Part shown: positions 26,757-35,777 of the stretch, in pieces | Layout of the letters: every line of letters begins with the position of its first letter | How positions within the stretch are numbered: the first letter of the stretch is position 1 | From: Planctomycetota bacterium | GTDB lineage: Bacteria > Planctomycetota > Planctomycetia > Planctomycetales > Planctomycetaceae | Assembly: GCA_027618475.1 (NCBI GenBank) | Contig: JAQCEJ010000050.1 | Span: 1 to 37,307, forward strand | DNA length: 37,307 nucleotides | Direction of reading: 5' to 3' | Translations under genes and position numbers: made by a program | The notes under the pieces: generated by a model | Databases searched by the model: none | What the model was told of the DNA's origin: nothing | Seen by the model: only the letters and a program-made list of their open reading frames with translations

Positions 26757-27830
26757 TCAACCGCGCTTGTAAAACGGCAATTTGACGATTTTCGCATCAA
26801 CACCGGTTCCACGAATGTCGACTTGCAGATCGTTCCCGATCGTGGCCAATTCGACGCCGACGTAGGCCATAGCGATTGTCTTTTCGAGCGTCGGAGAAAA
26901 AGTACCCGACGTTACTTCGCCGACGTCTGCACCATCCTTGAGTACGGCGGCGTGCTCGCGAGCGATTCGTTTTCCGGAAAGTTCGAGCCCCACACGACGC
27001 ACGTTTGGACCTTGTTGCTTGACGTTGCCGAGTATTTTTGAGCCGGGAAAATGCCGATTGTCGAGCTTGACGGCGAAACCGAGACCGGCCGAAAGCGGAT
27101 CGATCGATTCGTTCAATTCGTGGCCGTATAGCGGCATGCCTGCTTCCAGCCGTAATGTATCGCGGCAACCCAGCCCTGCTGCGTGTGCTCCCGACGCAAT
27201 AAGCGCCTCCCACAACACAAGCGCCTTGTTCGCAGGCAGAATAACTTCAAAACCGTCTTCTCCCGTGTACCCGGTGCGGCTGACCAGTGCGGGTGAGAAA
27301 TCGATCGATGTCTTGATCCCGGTGTAATACTTCAATGATGCGATTGGATCGGCCACCAGAGGAGCGAGAAGCGAAACCGAGTTCGGCCCCTGCACCGCGA
27401 TCATGGCTCGTTCGAACGTCATGTCGGTGACCACAACGTCAAATCCCGATTGATGCCGGGCAAGCCAGTCGATGATTTTCTCACGATTCGACGCATTCAC
27501 GACCATCATAAAGTCGTCTTCGAAGCGGTAAACCAGAATATCGTCCAGAACACCGCCGAGGGTGTTCGTCATCAGCGAGTAACGAATTTCGCCTGGCTTC
27601 AAACCTGTGATGTCGTTCGTGATGAGTGAATCGATGAACTGCGAGTCGTCGGGTCCGGCGATCTTCAGCCGTGCCATGTGCGAAACGTCGAACAAACCGC
27701 AGTTGTTGCGAACGGCGTGATGTTCGTCGGTGATCGATGTGTACTGCACCGGCATATCCCAGCCGGCGAAATCGACCATCCTTCCCCCATGTTCTACGTG
27801 CCAGTCATAACAGGGGGTTCGCAATGCCAT
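26757..27830 (-). CDS. gcvT: glycine cleavage system T protein (aminomethyltransferase)
   Basis: The 357-residue protein takes the aminomethyl group from lipoylated GcvH and passes it to tetrahydrofolate, releasing ammonia. It has the N-terminal GGRMVDFAGWDMPVQYTSI, GLFDVSHMARLKI, the folate-binding GYTGEDGFEVILP and LRLEAGMPLYGHELNESIDP, and the C-terminal barrel FSPTLEKTIAMAYV. Length matches the family. The gcvH and gcvP genes are not adjacent. No glycine riboswitch was seen upstream; that spacer holds a family A repeat. Confidence 0.95.
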   Translation of the reverse strand: MALRTPCYDWHVEHGGRMVDFAGWDMPVQYTSITDEHHAVRNNCGLFDVSHMARLKIAGPDDSQFIDSLITNDITGLKPGEIRYSLMTNTLGGVLDDILVYRFEDDFMMVVNASNREKIIDWLARHQSGFDVVVTDMTFERAMIAVQGPNSVSLLAPLVADPIASLKYYTGIKTSIDFSPALVSRTGYTGEDGFEVILPANKALVLWEALIASGAHAAGLGCRDTLRLEAGMPLYGHELNESIDPLSAGLGFAVKLDNRHFPGSKILGNVKQQGPNVRRVGLELSGKRIAREHAAVLKDGADVGEVTSGTFSPTLEKTIAMAYVGVELATIGNDLQVDIRGTGVDAKIVKLPFYKRG

Positions 27831-27880
27831 GGATACCTCGCTCGCGGTTTCTGTTAACAGTTAATCACAGTGACACAGGA

Positions 27881-27979
27881 AATGACGAATGTCGAAGTTC
27901 CAATGTCGAATCAAATCCGAATTTCGAAGCACGAAACCAGTTTTGGTCATTCGACATTCGGATTTCGACATTCGTCATT
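27881..27979. repeat. palindromic intergenic repeat, family A copy 2
   Basis: AATGACGAATGTCGAA at 27881-27896 is exactly inverted at 27964-27979. A second pair, AATGTCGAAT at 27902-27911 and ATTCGACATT at 27949-27958, is nested inside. It is the best preserved of three copies in the window and lies between sdhB and gcvT. Confidence 0.85.
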
Positions 27980-28032
27980 CATCCGTTCGTTGTGTCTCGG
28001 TGGTAAAAAATCTTCTTGCTATTGTTCCAACA

Positions 28033-28797
28033 TCAAACCGGATCCGAGACCAGCATGGCTTTAAAGTATTCGCGATTGAGCCGCGCAATATTCGTGACGG
28101 AAATCGCCGCCGGACAGGCGGCTTCGCATTCGTAGGTGTTCGTGCACGAGCCGAAGTTTTCTTCGTCCATGCGGGCGACCATCTTCAGCACGCGCTCGGC
28201 CCGTTCGGGTTTGCCTTGCGGAAGAATCGCCAGCTGCGAGACTTTCGCCGAAACAAACAACATCGCCGACGCGTTCTTGCACGCGGCAACGCAGGCACCG
28301 CAACCAATACAGGCGGCGGCATCCATGGCCTTTTCCTGATCGCGCCCCGGAACAAGAACCGCATTGGCATCGGGGGCATTGCCGGTGTTGACCGAGACAT
28401 ACCCCCCGGCCTGCATAATACGATCGAACGCCGAACGATCGACGACGAGGTCTTTCACCACGGGAAACGACGATGCTCGCCACGGTTCGATGACAATCGT
28501 GTCACCGTTCTTGAAACGCCGCATGTGCAACTGGCACGTGGTGGTTTTCGTATCCGGTCCGTGCGGCTGGCCGTTGATCACAACGCCGCATGTTCCGCAA
28601 ATTCCTTCTCGACAGTCATGATCGAAGGCGACCGGTTCTTCACCGCGGTTGATCAAGTGTTCGTTCAGCACGTCGAGCATTTCCAGAAACGACATATCGA
28701 TGGAAATGCCGCTGAGCTGGTACGTGCGGAACGCGCCTTGTGCATCGTGTGATGCCTGACGCCAGACTTTGAGGGTCAGGTCGAGTGACTCGCTCAT
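28033..28797 (-). CDS. sdhB: succinate dehydrogenase iron-sulphur subunit
   Basis: The 254-residue protein carries electrons from the flavin of SdhA to the quinone site. The [2Fe-2S] ligands are in [16 protein letters not shown] (Cys62, Cys67, Cys70) with TTTCQL (Cys88). [15 protein letters not shown] supplies most of the [4Fe-4S] ligands, and [12 protein letters not shown] the [3Fe-4S]/shared ligands. The spacing is that of the single-cytochrome (B. subtilis-like) complex II or fumarate reductase type. It is the last gene of sdhCAB: its ATG follows directly on the sdhA stop (TAA then ATG). Confidence 0.95.
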   Translation of the reverse strand: MSESLDLTLKVWRQASHDAQGAFRTYQLSGISIDMSFLEMLDVLNEHLINRGEEPVAFDHDCREGICGTCGVVINGQPHGPDTKTTTCQLHMRRFKNGDTIVIEPWRASSFPVVKDLVVDRSAFDRIMQAGGYVSVNTGNAPDANAVLVPGRDQEKAMDAAACIGCGACVAACKNASAMLFVSAKVSQLAILPQGKPERAERVLKMVARMDEENFGSCTNTYECEAACPAAISVTNIARLNREYFKAMLVSDPV

Positions 28798-30726
28798 TTA
28801 TTTATAGCTCCTCGTCGTCAGATGAACTTCTTCAAACGTGAGAGGTTCTTTGTGCAACTGCGGAGCCTGATCGACTCCGTTGAATTCCCACGCGGCGGCG
28901 TAACAGTAATTTTCGTCGTCGCGCAAGGCTTCGTTTTCGGCCTGATATTCTGCGCGGAAATGTCCGCCACACGATTCGTTGCGGTTGAGCGCATCGTTGG
29001 TCAACAGCTCAGCAAATTCGAGGAAATCGGCCAGACGGCCGGCGTGTTCGAGATTCTGGTTGAACTCCTCCCCCGAACCCATCACTTTGACATTTTTCCA
29101 GAACTCGTGACGCAAGCGACGAATCTGGTCGATCGTCGCCGTCAGCCCTTCGGCGGTCCGCGACATTCCGACGTTTTCCCACATCAAAGAGCCGAGTTCG
29201 CGATGGATGCTGTCGACCGACCGACTGCCATTGACCGCCATTATCTGTTCAGCACGACCAACAGCGTCGGCCATTGTTGCCGCGAATGCAGGATGTTCGG
29301 TCGTGATCTTGCCGGGCGACGTCGACGCCAGATGATCGCCGACGGTGTACGGAATGATGAAGTAACCGTCGGCCAATCCCTGCATGAGAGCACTGGCTCC
29401 CAGACGGTTGGCACCATGATCCGAAAAATTCGCTTCGCCGAGTACGAACAGCCCAGGGACCGTGCTTTGCAGGTGATAGTCGACCCACAACCCACCCATC
29501 GTGTAGTGAACCGCAGGGTAGATTCGCATCGGAACTTTATAGGGATTATCGTCGGTAATTTTTTGGTACATGTCGAACAGGTTGCCGTACCGTGCCCGCA
29601 CGGTCTCTTCACCAAGCCGCCCAATGGCATCCTGGAAGTCAAGATATACGGCCATCTTGGTCGTTCCGACGCCGAAACCGGCATCGCAGCGTTCTTTCGC
29701 TGCACGAGAGGCGACGTCGCGAGGAACGAGATTACCGAACGCCGGGTATCGCCGTTCGAGAAAATAGTCCCGTTCTTCATGAGGAATCTGATCGGGCGAA
29801 CGAGGGTCGTTCTGCTGTTTCGGCACCCACACGCGCCCGTCGTTACGCAAACTTTCGCTCATGAGCGTCAGTTTTGACTGATAATGGCCCGACGTCGGAA
29901 TGCAGGTGGGGTGAATCTGCGTGAAACAGGGATTGGCGAAATAGGCACCGCGTTTGTAACAGCGCCACGCTGCCGTCACGTTGCAGTTCTTGGCGTTCGT
30001 CGAAAGATAATAAACGTTGCCGTAACCCCCGGTGCAGAGCAGAACGGCGTCGGCGGCAAACGATTCGTACTTGCCGGTGACAAGGTCGCGGGTCACAATG
30101 CCGCGGGCTACACCGTCGACGACGACAAGGTCCATCATTTCTTTACGGGGGAACAGTTTGACGCGCCCCGCTTCGACCTGCCGCATCATCGAACTATATG
30201 CGCCGAGCAACAGCTGCTGGCCGGTTTGTCCGCGGGCATAAAATGTTCGCGAAACCTGTGCCCCGCCGAACGAACGATTGGCAAGCGTGCCGCCGTATTC
30301 TCGGGCGAACGGAACCCCCTGTGCAGCACATTGGTCGATGATCAAATTGCTGAGATACGCCAGCCGATAGACGTTTGATTCGCGGGCGCGGAAATCGCCC
30401 CCTTTGACGGTGTCGTAGAATAAACGCCAGACGCTGTCGCCGTCGTTTGGATAGTTCTTGGCGGCGTTGATTCCCCCCTGAGCCGCGATGCTGTGCGCCC
30501 GGCGGGGGCTGTCCTGCAGGCAAAACGACTTCACGTTGTAACCGAGTTCGGCGAGCGACGAGGCAGCCGAGGCCCCTGCCAGGCCGGTTCCGACGATGAT
30601 GATGTTGTACTTACGCTTGTTCGCCGGGTTGACGAGCTTGAGTTCCTGTTTGCGATTTTCCCAACGCTGGTCCATCGGACCGGAAGGAACTCGCGAATTC
30701 AGTGTCGTCGTGGACACCGTGCTCAT
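28798..30726 (-). CDS. sdhA: succinate dehydrogenase / fumarate reductase flavoprotein subunit
   Basis: The 642-residue protein oxidises succinate to fumarate with covalently bound FAD. It has the dinucleotide motif [34 protein letters not shown] with the FAD-linking His, [10 protein letters not shown] in the substrate region, and [19 protein letters not shown]. The ATG at 30726 (MSTVSTTT) is preferred over the GTG at 30735, because CAGGAG at 30736-30741 stands 9 bases before the ATG and touches the GTG. Length is that of the long, B. subtilis-like/epsilonproteobacterial form. It is the middle gene of sdhCAB. Confidence 0.95.
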   Translation of the reverse strand: MSTVSTTTLNSRVPSGPMDQRWENRKQELKLVNPANKRKYNIIIVGTGLAGASAASSLAELGYNVKSFCLQDSPRRAHSIAAQGGINAAKNYPNDGDSVWRLFYDTVKGGDFRARESNVYRLAYLSNLIIDQCAAQGVPFAREYGGTLANRSFGGAQVSRTFYARGQTGQQLLLGAYSSMMRQVEAGRVKLFPRKEMMDLVVVDGVARGIVTRDLVTGKYESFAADAVLLCTGGYGNVYYLSTNAKNCNVTAAWRCYKRGAYFANPCFTQIHPTCIPTSGHYQSKLTLMSESLRNDGRVWVPKQQNDPRSPDQIPHEERDYFLERRYPAFGNLVPRDVASRAAKERCDAGFGVGTTKMAVYLDFQDAIGRLGEETVRARYGNLFDMYQKITDDNPYKVPMRIYPAVHYTMGGLWVDYHLQSTVPGLFVLGEANFSDHGANRLGASALMQGLADGYFIIPYTVGDHLASTSPGKITTEHPAFAATMADAVGRAEQIMAVNGSRSVDSIHRELGSLMWENVGMSRTAEGLTATIDQIRRLRHEFWKNVKVMGSGEEFNQNLEHAGRLADFLEFAELLTNDALNRNESCGGHFRAEYQAENEALRDDENYCYAAAWEFNGVDQAPQLHKEPLTFEEVHLTTRSYK

Positions 30727-30846
30727 GCTGACCACTCCTGAAGATCGATGGGCAACTCAAAATGTTCTGATTTGCACATGAGATGTTGCATTGAATTATT
30801 CGAAGATTCTGTATTCGTGTCGATCAGTTTTGCGACATGTCGCTGC

Positions 30847-31509
30847 TCACTGAATCATAGCCCAGACAACGAAGGAGCCGAACCCGATCCCGATTGCACC
30901 TGCGAAAATGATGCCGATCCACTCGATGGTGCATTTAATCTTGGGATGCAGCAACCCGAGCGATTGAAAGGCACTGGAAAACCCATGCGTCAAGTGGACC
31001 CAGAGGGCGATACTTCCCGCCAGATACAGCCCCATTGTCACCGGGTTTTTGAGAATCATCACCGCTTTGTCGAACGGTTCTTTTCCCTCGTAATCGAAGC
31101 TTCGCGCTTCGAACTTGAAATCGGCCAGGTGTAAGATGAGGAATCCCAGCACGACAAATCCCGTCGCCATCATCCAATTACTGATGCGTCGAGTCGGCCC
31201 CGGAACCTCTATTTTTGTTTCCCTCCGGGCATACGATACGTTTCGAGCCTGTTGGTTATCTCGCGTGAGAGAAAAAGCCAGGTATATGTGAAAGATAAAC
31301 AGCGCGAACAGCCCCACCTCGGCCACCATTAGCAACTGCTCCTGGCTGTGCAGCTTGTGAGCATACTCGTTGTACGCCTCGGGGCTTACGTACAGCAAGA
31401 AGTTGCCCGCCAAATGCACGACCAGAAAACCGCATAACAGCAGTCCGGTAATAGCCATCACAAACTTCTTCCCCACGGAAGAAGAGAGAGCTCGCACAAG
31501 CCAGTTCAA
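30847..31509 (-). CDS. sdhC: succinate dehydrogenase cytochrome b subunit
   Basis: The 220-residue protein anchors complex II in the membrane and binds haem and quinone. Five hydrophobic helices are visible (about 14-38, 58-82, 106-128, 150-172 and 190-216), with His residues in VVHLAG, FIFHIYL, ILHLAD and WVHLTHG that can be the haem ligands. This is the single-subunit, five-helix type found with long SdhA. The start is a TTG, supported by AAGGAG six bases upstream. It is the first gene of the operon; the gap to sdhA is 120 bases. Confidence 0.92.
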   Translation of the reverse strand: MNWLVRALSSSVGKKFVMAITGLLLCGFLVVHLAGNFLLYVSPEAYNEYAHKLHSQEQLLMVAEVGLFALFIFHIYLAFSLTRDNQQARNVSYARRETKIEVPGPTRRISNWMMATGFVVLGFLILHLADFKFEARSFDYEGKEPFDKAVMILKNPVTMGLYLAGSIALWVHLTHGFSSAFQSLGLLHPKIKCTIEWIGIIFAGAIGIGFGSFVVWAMIQ

Positions 31510-31810
31510 GATCGGCTCCTTTCACATCCTGCCGCGTGCGCGGAGTGTGAACGCAACGAAGTCATTGCCACCATCAAAAAGACCTTCACATTTCAGAATC
31601 TACCGGATTATAGGGGAATGACCCCGAACTGCAATCGTCCGGCATCACGTTTCTCGGTGAGTAGCAGGGAAGGAGCCGGAATTCCACGAAGCGACATGAA
31701 ATGATGCTGGAAGTGCGTATAAGGGGGGAAAGTACGTGGTCGATTTTCGTTGGGCGCAACCTCGATCGAGGCCTCTTACTCTTTCCGAAAGGGGGCAGAC
31801 AAGACAGTCA
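31510..31810. other. 301-base spacer upstream of sdhC
   Basis: It should hold the sdhCAB promoter, as sdhC is the first gene. I see no clear terminator for the peptidase-like gene upstream and no convincing -35/-10 pair. No gene or repeat is recognised. Confidence 0.4.
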
Positions 31811-33154
31811 TTAATCGTTCGATTCTTCTTCGGTTATCGACGAAACCGATTTCCCCCCTTTCGCCTCGTTGTCGGCGAGTTTAATTTTCACTGCGAGTGT
31901 TCCCTTATTGTCGGCAATCTCTCCCCAGCCGTCGCGACAGCGAACGTACAACTGTCCCGATTGAGGAACCGTGAAGGTAACTTCGGCCCCAAGCTCGAAT
32001 TCGTCGGAAAGTTTATAGTCGTCCATCACGACGCCGATGAGTCGACCTGATCCGGCGTCATTTCCGTCGGCTGTCAACATGGCCCCTTCGGCGTCGACCG
32101 ACCATTCCCCGGCCGCTTCACAGGCGTAAGTCGATTCTTCATCGACCAATACCCGCGTCGGCTGCCAGCCTTTCGCGGCAGAGACTTTGACATTCTGTCC
32201 CCGAGTTCCTCGCAGTACACGGAACTTCGGCTTCCAGTCCCAGGCACACAAATCGACACGATAACCCGCTTCAAGATGATTAAGAAAAAACAGGTACTCG
32301 AACGAAATCTCGTCCGCCATCGAACCGTACACCTGCTCGAATGACACTTTCTGCTTCGTGAGGAACCCCAGTCCCAACGGGCGAAATCGTTCGCGGTAAT
32401 TCGGATTGTGCTCGAGCAAATGACACAATGCCCATCGCCATGCATAATTCTGCCAACTGTCGCCGGTCCGTTCGTTCGAGTTGACGATTTCGTTTAGACT
32501 TTTGGGCTCCGATTCGCGGATATAACGGATGACAATCTCTGCCGCATTCACCGAATGATCGTTTTCATTCCAGTAGTTGCCCATCTCGGCCATTCCTTCG
32601 CTGTACCAGGTCGGTCCGGTCGTGCCGAACGACTGGCCGCAGTAGGCATGAACGGCCTCGTGCTGGGGAGTCCCACGATCGGCCACAGCGTAAACCGTCG
32701 CTTTCGCCTGAAAATCGTTGCCGTTGGTCACGACCGTCGTCATCGTCAGCCCCCCTCCCGATTCCAGACTGTCGAGGGCGGCTGCGGGAAAGGCGTCTTT
32801 CGGCCAGTTTTCCAAATCTTTGACGACGTAACATTCAATCGTCTGCCGACACGGACGACCCCAGTAACCCGAAACCAGCTTGATCATCGTTTCGAGTCGC
32901 TTCAGCAGGTCTTCCGCTTCCTCGGCAGACAGATCGGTGTGCACAAGAAAATGCGGCGAGAAATAATCACGGAGCGTCCCTTCGGCCTCGGTCCTGTCGT
33001 TTTTTTTCTTCGTTGACGGTTTCTTCTGGGCCGCGCTCGCGGTCGACGCCCATTGTGATTTTCCAAACGGACTCGGTAAGTGAAGCGGAATCAGCAACAG
33101 GGCAAGTGAAATGGAAATCGTCGTCCATCTCCACCGGGGATACCAGTTCGACAT
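31811..33154 (-). CDS. secreted HExxH (DUF1570-like) protein with a lectin-like C-terminal domain
   Basis: The 447-residue protein has a signal peptide or membrane helix (about 11-30). The middle domain carries HEAVHAY (His165, Glu166, His169) and, 17 residues on, WYSEGMAEM with Glu186 as third zinc ligand, the gluzincin metallopeptidase layout seen in DUF1570. The C-terminal part (about 340-430) has a beta-sandwich pattern with IGVVMDDYKLSDEFELGAEV and GQLYVRCRDGWGEIADNKGT, like LecA/PA-IL-type galactose-binding domains. It is probably an exported peptidase with a sugar-binding tail. The ATG at 33154 has AAGGGGG eleven bases before it and is preferred to 33187. Confidence 0.75.
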   Translation of the reverse strand: MSNWYPRWRWTTISISLALLLIPLHLPSPFGKSQWASTASAAQKKPSTKKKNDRTEAEGTLRDYFSPHFLVHTDLSAEEAEDLLKRLETMIKLVSGYWGRPCRQTIECYVVKDLENWPKDAFPAAALDSLESGGGLTMTTVVTNGNDFQAKATVYAVADRGTPQHEAVHAYCGQSFGTTGPTWYSEGMAEMGNYWNENDHSVNAAEIVIRYIRESEPKSLNEIVNSNERTGDSWQNYAWRWALCHLLEHNPNYRERFRPLGLGFLTKQKVSFEQVYGSMADEISFEYLFFLNHLEAGYRVDLCAWDWKPKFRVLRGTRGQNVKVSAAKGWQPTRVLVDEESTYACEAAGEWSVDAEGAMLTADGNDAGSGRLIGVVMDDYKLSDEFELGAEVTFTVPQSGQLYVRCRDGWGEIADNKGTLAVKIKLADNEAKGGKSVSSITEEESND

Positions 33155-33522
33155 TCTATTCCCCCTTCTTGTACGTCTCGCCGTCATGGTCTTTTATGAA
33201 GAAGTCAACGAAAGGAAGTCCATCGACAGGCCCGACGAAAACGATTCGCGCGAACGCAAGAACGCCCTCAAGTATACGCATCTCATCGCCACTTTTCGAC
33301 AGCGAAATGAGAAGGGGATTTCGTGTGGGTTTTCGACCCAACGGTTCCAGGGCACACTGGAAATCGCCGCCCGTTTATCAACACGTTTTGCACGCCTCTT
33401 CATCCCGTGAGTGACGAAAAACGCGAAAATCGCCTGGACATCTTCTATTTTTGGAAAAATTGAAAAAATGAGGCGAATTCATTTGAGATTCTGTAACGAT
33501 TGCGGTAATCTTCCCGTCAGCT
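33155..33522. other. spacer between the HExxH gene and the mraZ regulatory region
   Basis: The stretch is divergent and AT-rich near 33440-33480 (GGAAAAATTGAAAAAATGAG). The HExxH frame stays open to 33187. Two plus-strand frames run to about 33414, but they overlap it and have no ribosome binding site. No gene is called. Confidence 0.35.
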
Positions 33523-33582
33523 GTGGGGAATCAACCCATAACGACTTTCAAAGTGGACTAACAGTGGGTATTTAACCCACTG
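33523..33582 (+). promoter_or_regulatory. MraZ-box-like operator with direct and inverted GTGGG words
   Basis: GTGGG stands at 33523-33527, GTGGA at 33553-33557 and GTGGG at 33563-33567, the last two exactly 10 bases apart. MraZ of other bacteria binds GTGGG/TGGGA-type direct repeats with 10-base period in its own promoter. CAGTGGGT at 33562-33569 is also perfectly inverted as ACCCACTG at 33575-33582, which is not usual for a direct-repeat box. The sites end 71 bases before mraZ. Autoregulation is inference. Confidence 0.6.
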
Positions 33583-33653
33583 CCAAGGAAGGCCAGGAGC
33601 AGACCTCAAGGATGAGTTTTCTACGATTGGCAACATGATCGGCTGAGAACAAT

Positions 33654-34136
33654 ATGACGCAGGACGTTTACATCGTGGGCGAACATCGACGGACCGTCGA
33701 TGAGCGTTATCGGGTGACGCTTCCTCCGGATATGGCCGAGATGATTTCGAATAACGACGGCGATTTGATGCTGGTCAAAGAACGCTACGGTTGTTTAAGC
33801 CTCTGGCGTGGCGAAGACTGGCAGAAACGGCTCGATGAAGGGGTGGCCCTCATCAAGCAGAAGATGCAACTCGGACGGATGGAACAGCGTTGGAACGACG
33901 TGCAACGCTGGGGGCGACTGCTCTCAACGCGGCACAAACAAGTCAACCTGGCCAATCGTTCGCGGTTGTTGATTCCGGAAGGCTTTCGAGAATTCCTGGG
34001 AGTTCCCACGAACTCCGACGTCATGATTATCGGGGCCGTGATTTGCGTGGAGATCTGGAACCCGCAGGCATGGCTTGACGTCTTGCGAGACGATATGCCC
34101 GAATTCGGGGAAATGTTCAAACAGCTTTCGAATTGA
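33654..34136 (+). CDS. mraZ: MraZ-type transcriptional regulator, outside a dcw cluster
   Basis: The 160-residue protein has the two MraZ repeats, each a SpoVT-AbrB-like loop: [16 protein letters not shown] and [16 protein letters not shown], corresponding to the usual DxKGRxxxP signature, here modified (DERYRV, NRSRLL). The gene normally heads the division and cell-wall cluster and represses it. Here no rsmH, ftsL, ftsI or mur gene follows, in line with the reported loss or scattering of that cluster in planctomycetes. Two very short upstream open frames (8 and 3 codons, at 33612 and 33635) precede it and end just before it. Its own ribosome binding site is weak. Confidence 0.85.
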   Translation: MTQDVYIVGEHRRTVDERYRVTLPPDMAEMISNNDGDLMLVKERYGCLSLWRGEDWQKRLDEGVALIKQKMQLGRMEQRWNDVQRWGRLLSTRHKQVNLANRSRLLIPEGFREFLGVPTNSDVMIIGAVICVEIWNPQAWLDVLRDDMPEFGEMFKQLSN

Positions 34137-34341
34137 TGTGGCAGTGAATTCAGACCGACATTCGTCGAATAAAAGTCCGACCATTTCGATACACAGTGCC
34201 CGGCCTCAGAGTAGAGGAGCGCTTCTCTCACTCACTACGATCCCGTATCCGAATACACCTGCAACCATACGAAACCCAAGGATGGCTTGTTTGGCACGGA
34301 TGCCGCTTCTCTCTCAGGCCGGGCACGTGGTTTATACTCGA

Positions 34342-34444
34342 AATGACGAATGACTAAATCCGAATGACTAAGGAATGACTAAGGAATGACGAAACCCGAA
34401 TGTCCAAATGGTGACATTTTCAAGCCCTTTGTATATTCGTCATT
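34342..34444. repeat. palindromic intergenic repeat, family A copy 3 (degenerate)
   Basis: AATGACGAAT at 34342-34351 is inverted as ATTCGTCATT at 34435-34444. Between them AATGACTAAGG occurs twice in tandem, then AATGACGAA. It lies in a 593-base spacer downstream of mraZ that otherwise holds only the inverted pair at 34498-34719. Confidence 0.65.
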
Positions 34445-34497
34445 GAATCGCACCTTCTCGATCGGAACAAGACGCACAAAAGTCCTCGCCTGCGTTT

Positions 34498-34719
34498 GGG
34501 TGGCACCGATGAAATCGGTGGGGCGTAGCCATAAGAGGCCGTGGATCAATCGATCCTATCGATGGGGACTCCCGCACGCCGTCAGTTCTTATCTCACACC
34601 ATCTCGACGAACTCTCCGTCCATTCCGTCGCCCACTGAAGAAGTCTTATACACCAGTCGTCAGCCGATGAGTAGCCTCGAACGGCTGCGCCACCCCGATT
34701 GCATCGGAGCTACCCCGCG
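34498..34719. repeat. inverted pair of about 45-base repeats
   Basis: GGTGGCACCGATGAAATCGG in the copy at 34498-34543 matches, inverted and with changes, the sequence at 34669-34719 (read on the minus strand as GGTAGCTCCGATGCAATCGG). The likeness goes on through GTAGCC/GCAGCC and GAGGC words, at roughly three quarters identity by eye. Each copy also has an internal hairpin around CCGAT/ATCGG. The enclosed bases 34544-34668 code for nothing recognisable. Confidence 0.6.
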
Positions 34720-34729
34720 TCCTAAGGGG

Positions 34730-35764
34730 CTATTCGTCAAGCGTCCAGAGCCTCACCGACCCATCCCAAGACGTGGTGGCAAGCCTTTTTCCATCATGAG
34801 AATAGGCAACGGATATAACCGGCTTGGTATGATGATCCAGTCTACGCAAACACCGACCGGTCTTGACATCCAGAACACGAACTGAACACATACGACTATA
34901 GTCGTTGCTGTCTAGATCTTTGAAGTCACCGCCCCCCACGGCAAGCGACAAACCATCGGGTGAGAAGGCAATTGCTTGCGGAGAATAAACGGGCACATCA
35001 AGTTCATGTTTACGTGCCCCACTCGCCACATCCCAGAATCCAGTCTTGTAGCCACTTGAGCAAATGAGGGTCTTTCCATCTTGTGAGAAAAAGATTGCCG
35101 CGACAAGGCTATCAGAATGGTTCAGAGTCTTCACTTTCTGTCCAGTCGCCACGTCCCAGAGCGAAACCTGTCCCTCTTTCTTATCTGGAATCGCTAATAT
35201 CTTCGCATCTGGAGAGAAGGCTACCATATACACTCCATCTTCCTGTCCCGCCAAACTCGCTCTGAGTTGACCATTCACCAAATCCCAAAGATGAACCATG
35301 CCGTCCGTCGTCCCGATAGCGAGACAATTACCATCCAAGGCGAACGCCAGCGAAGTAATATCGCTGTCTTGAAAATTTAAGATGCTACGCTCCTTTCCGG
35401 TTTTTCGGTCCCAGAGCACGATTGCTCCGGCATTTCCGCTAGCGATGGTTTTACCATCCGGAGAAAAAGCCATCGCTCCAAATACATGGGTATAGGGATG
35501 GCTGGCGGTCGGCCTGAGAGTCTTGACTGCTTTGCCAGTGCGCACGTCCCATATCAACACTGTGCCGTCCAAATCAACGCAAGCAACATCGTCTCGATCC
35601 GGAGAAAACGTGATCGACGAGAACGCGGCTTCTTCTGATTGCTCTCTTAAGGTAACGCCGGGAGTCGTCTTGTTGTCCACTGGTTCCGACAACGAAAATT
35701 TCGGCATTGATAAGACGGTTGAAATCAGAATCAGCAAAAAAACATTGGTCTGTTGTACTCGCAT
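34730..35764 (-). CDS. secreted WD40 seven-blade beta-propeller protein
   Basis: The 344-residue protein has a signal peptide (about 1-26) and seven WD40 units ending LIWDV, VLWDR, HLWDL, SLWDV, GFWDV, VRVLDV and RLWTL, each with an FSPDG-type turn. Seven blades make one closed propeller, a protein-binding platform. No catalytic motif is present. AAAGGA nine bases upstream supports the ATG at 35764; a second ATG at 35773 is in frame but touches the ribosome binding site. It follows the RHS-tip gene by 13 bases on the same strand, so the two are probably co-transcribed. Confidence 0.85.
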   Translation of the reverse strand: MRVQQTNVFLLILISTVLSMPKFSLSEPVDNKTTPGVTLREQSEEAAFSSITFSPDRDDVACVDLDGTVLIWDVRTGKAVKTLRPTASHPYTHVFGAMAFSPDGKTIASGNAGAIVLWDRKTGKERSILNFQDSDITSLAFALDGNCLAIGTTDGMVHLWDLVNGQLRASLAGQEDGVYMVAFSPDAKILAIPDKKEGQVSLWDVATGQKVKTLNHSDSLVAAIFFSQDGKTLICSSGYKTGFWDVASGARKHELDVPVYSPQAIAFSPDGLSLAVGGGDFKDLDSNDYSRMCSVRVLDVKTGRCLRRLDHHTKPVISVAYSHDGKRLATTSWDGSVRLWTLDE

Positions 35765-35777
35765 GGAATCCATTCCT

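Noticed and set aside
27831-28032. Glycine riboswitch upstream of gcvT
   Set aside because: No tandem aptamer pattern was seen; the region holds the family A repeat.
34386-34670. 94-residue open frame in the mraZ-WD40 spacer
   Set aside because: It runs through two repeat elements, has no ribosome binding site and its product is Arg/Ser/Thr/Pro-rich without a fold.
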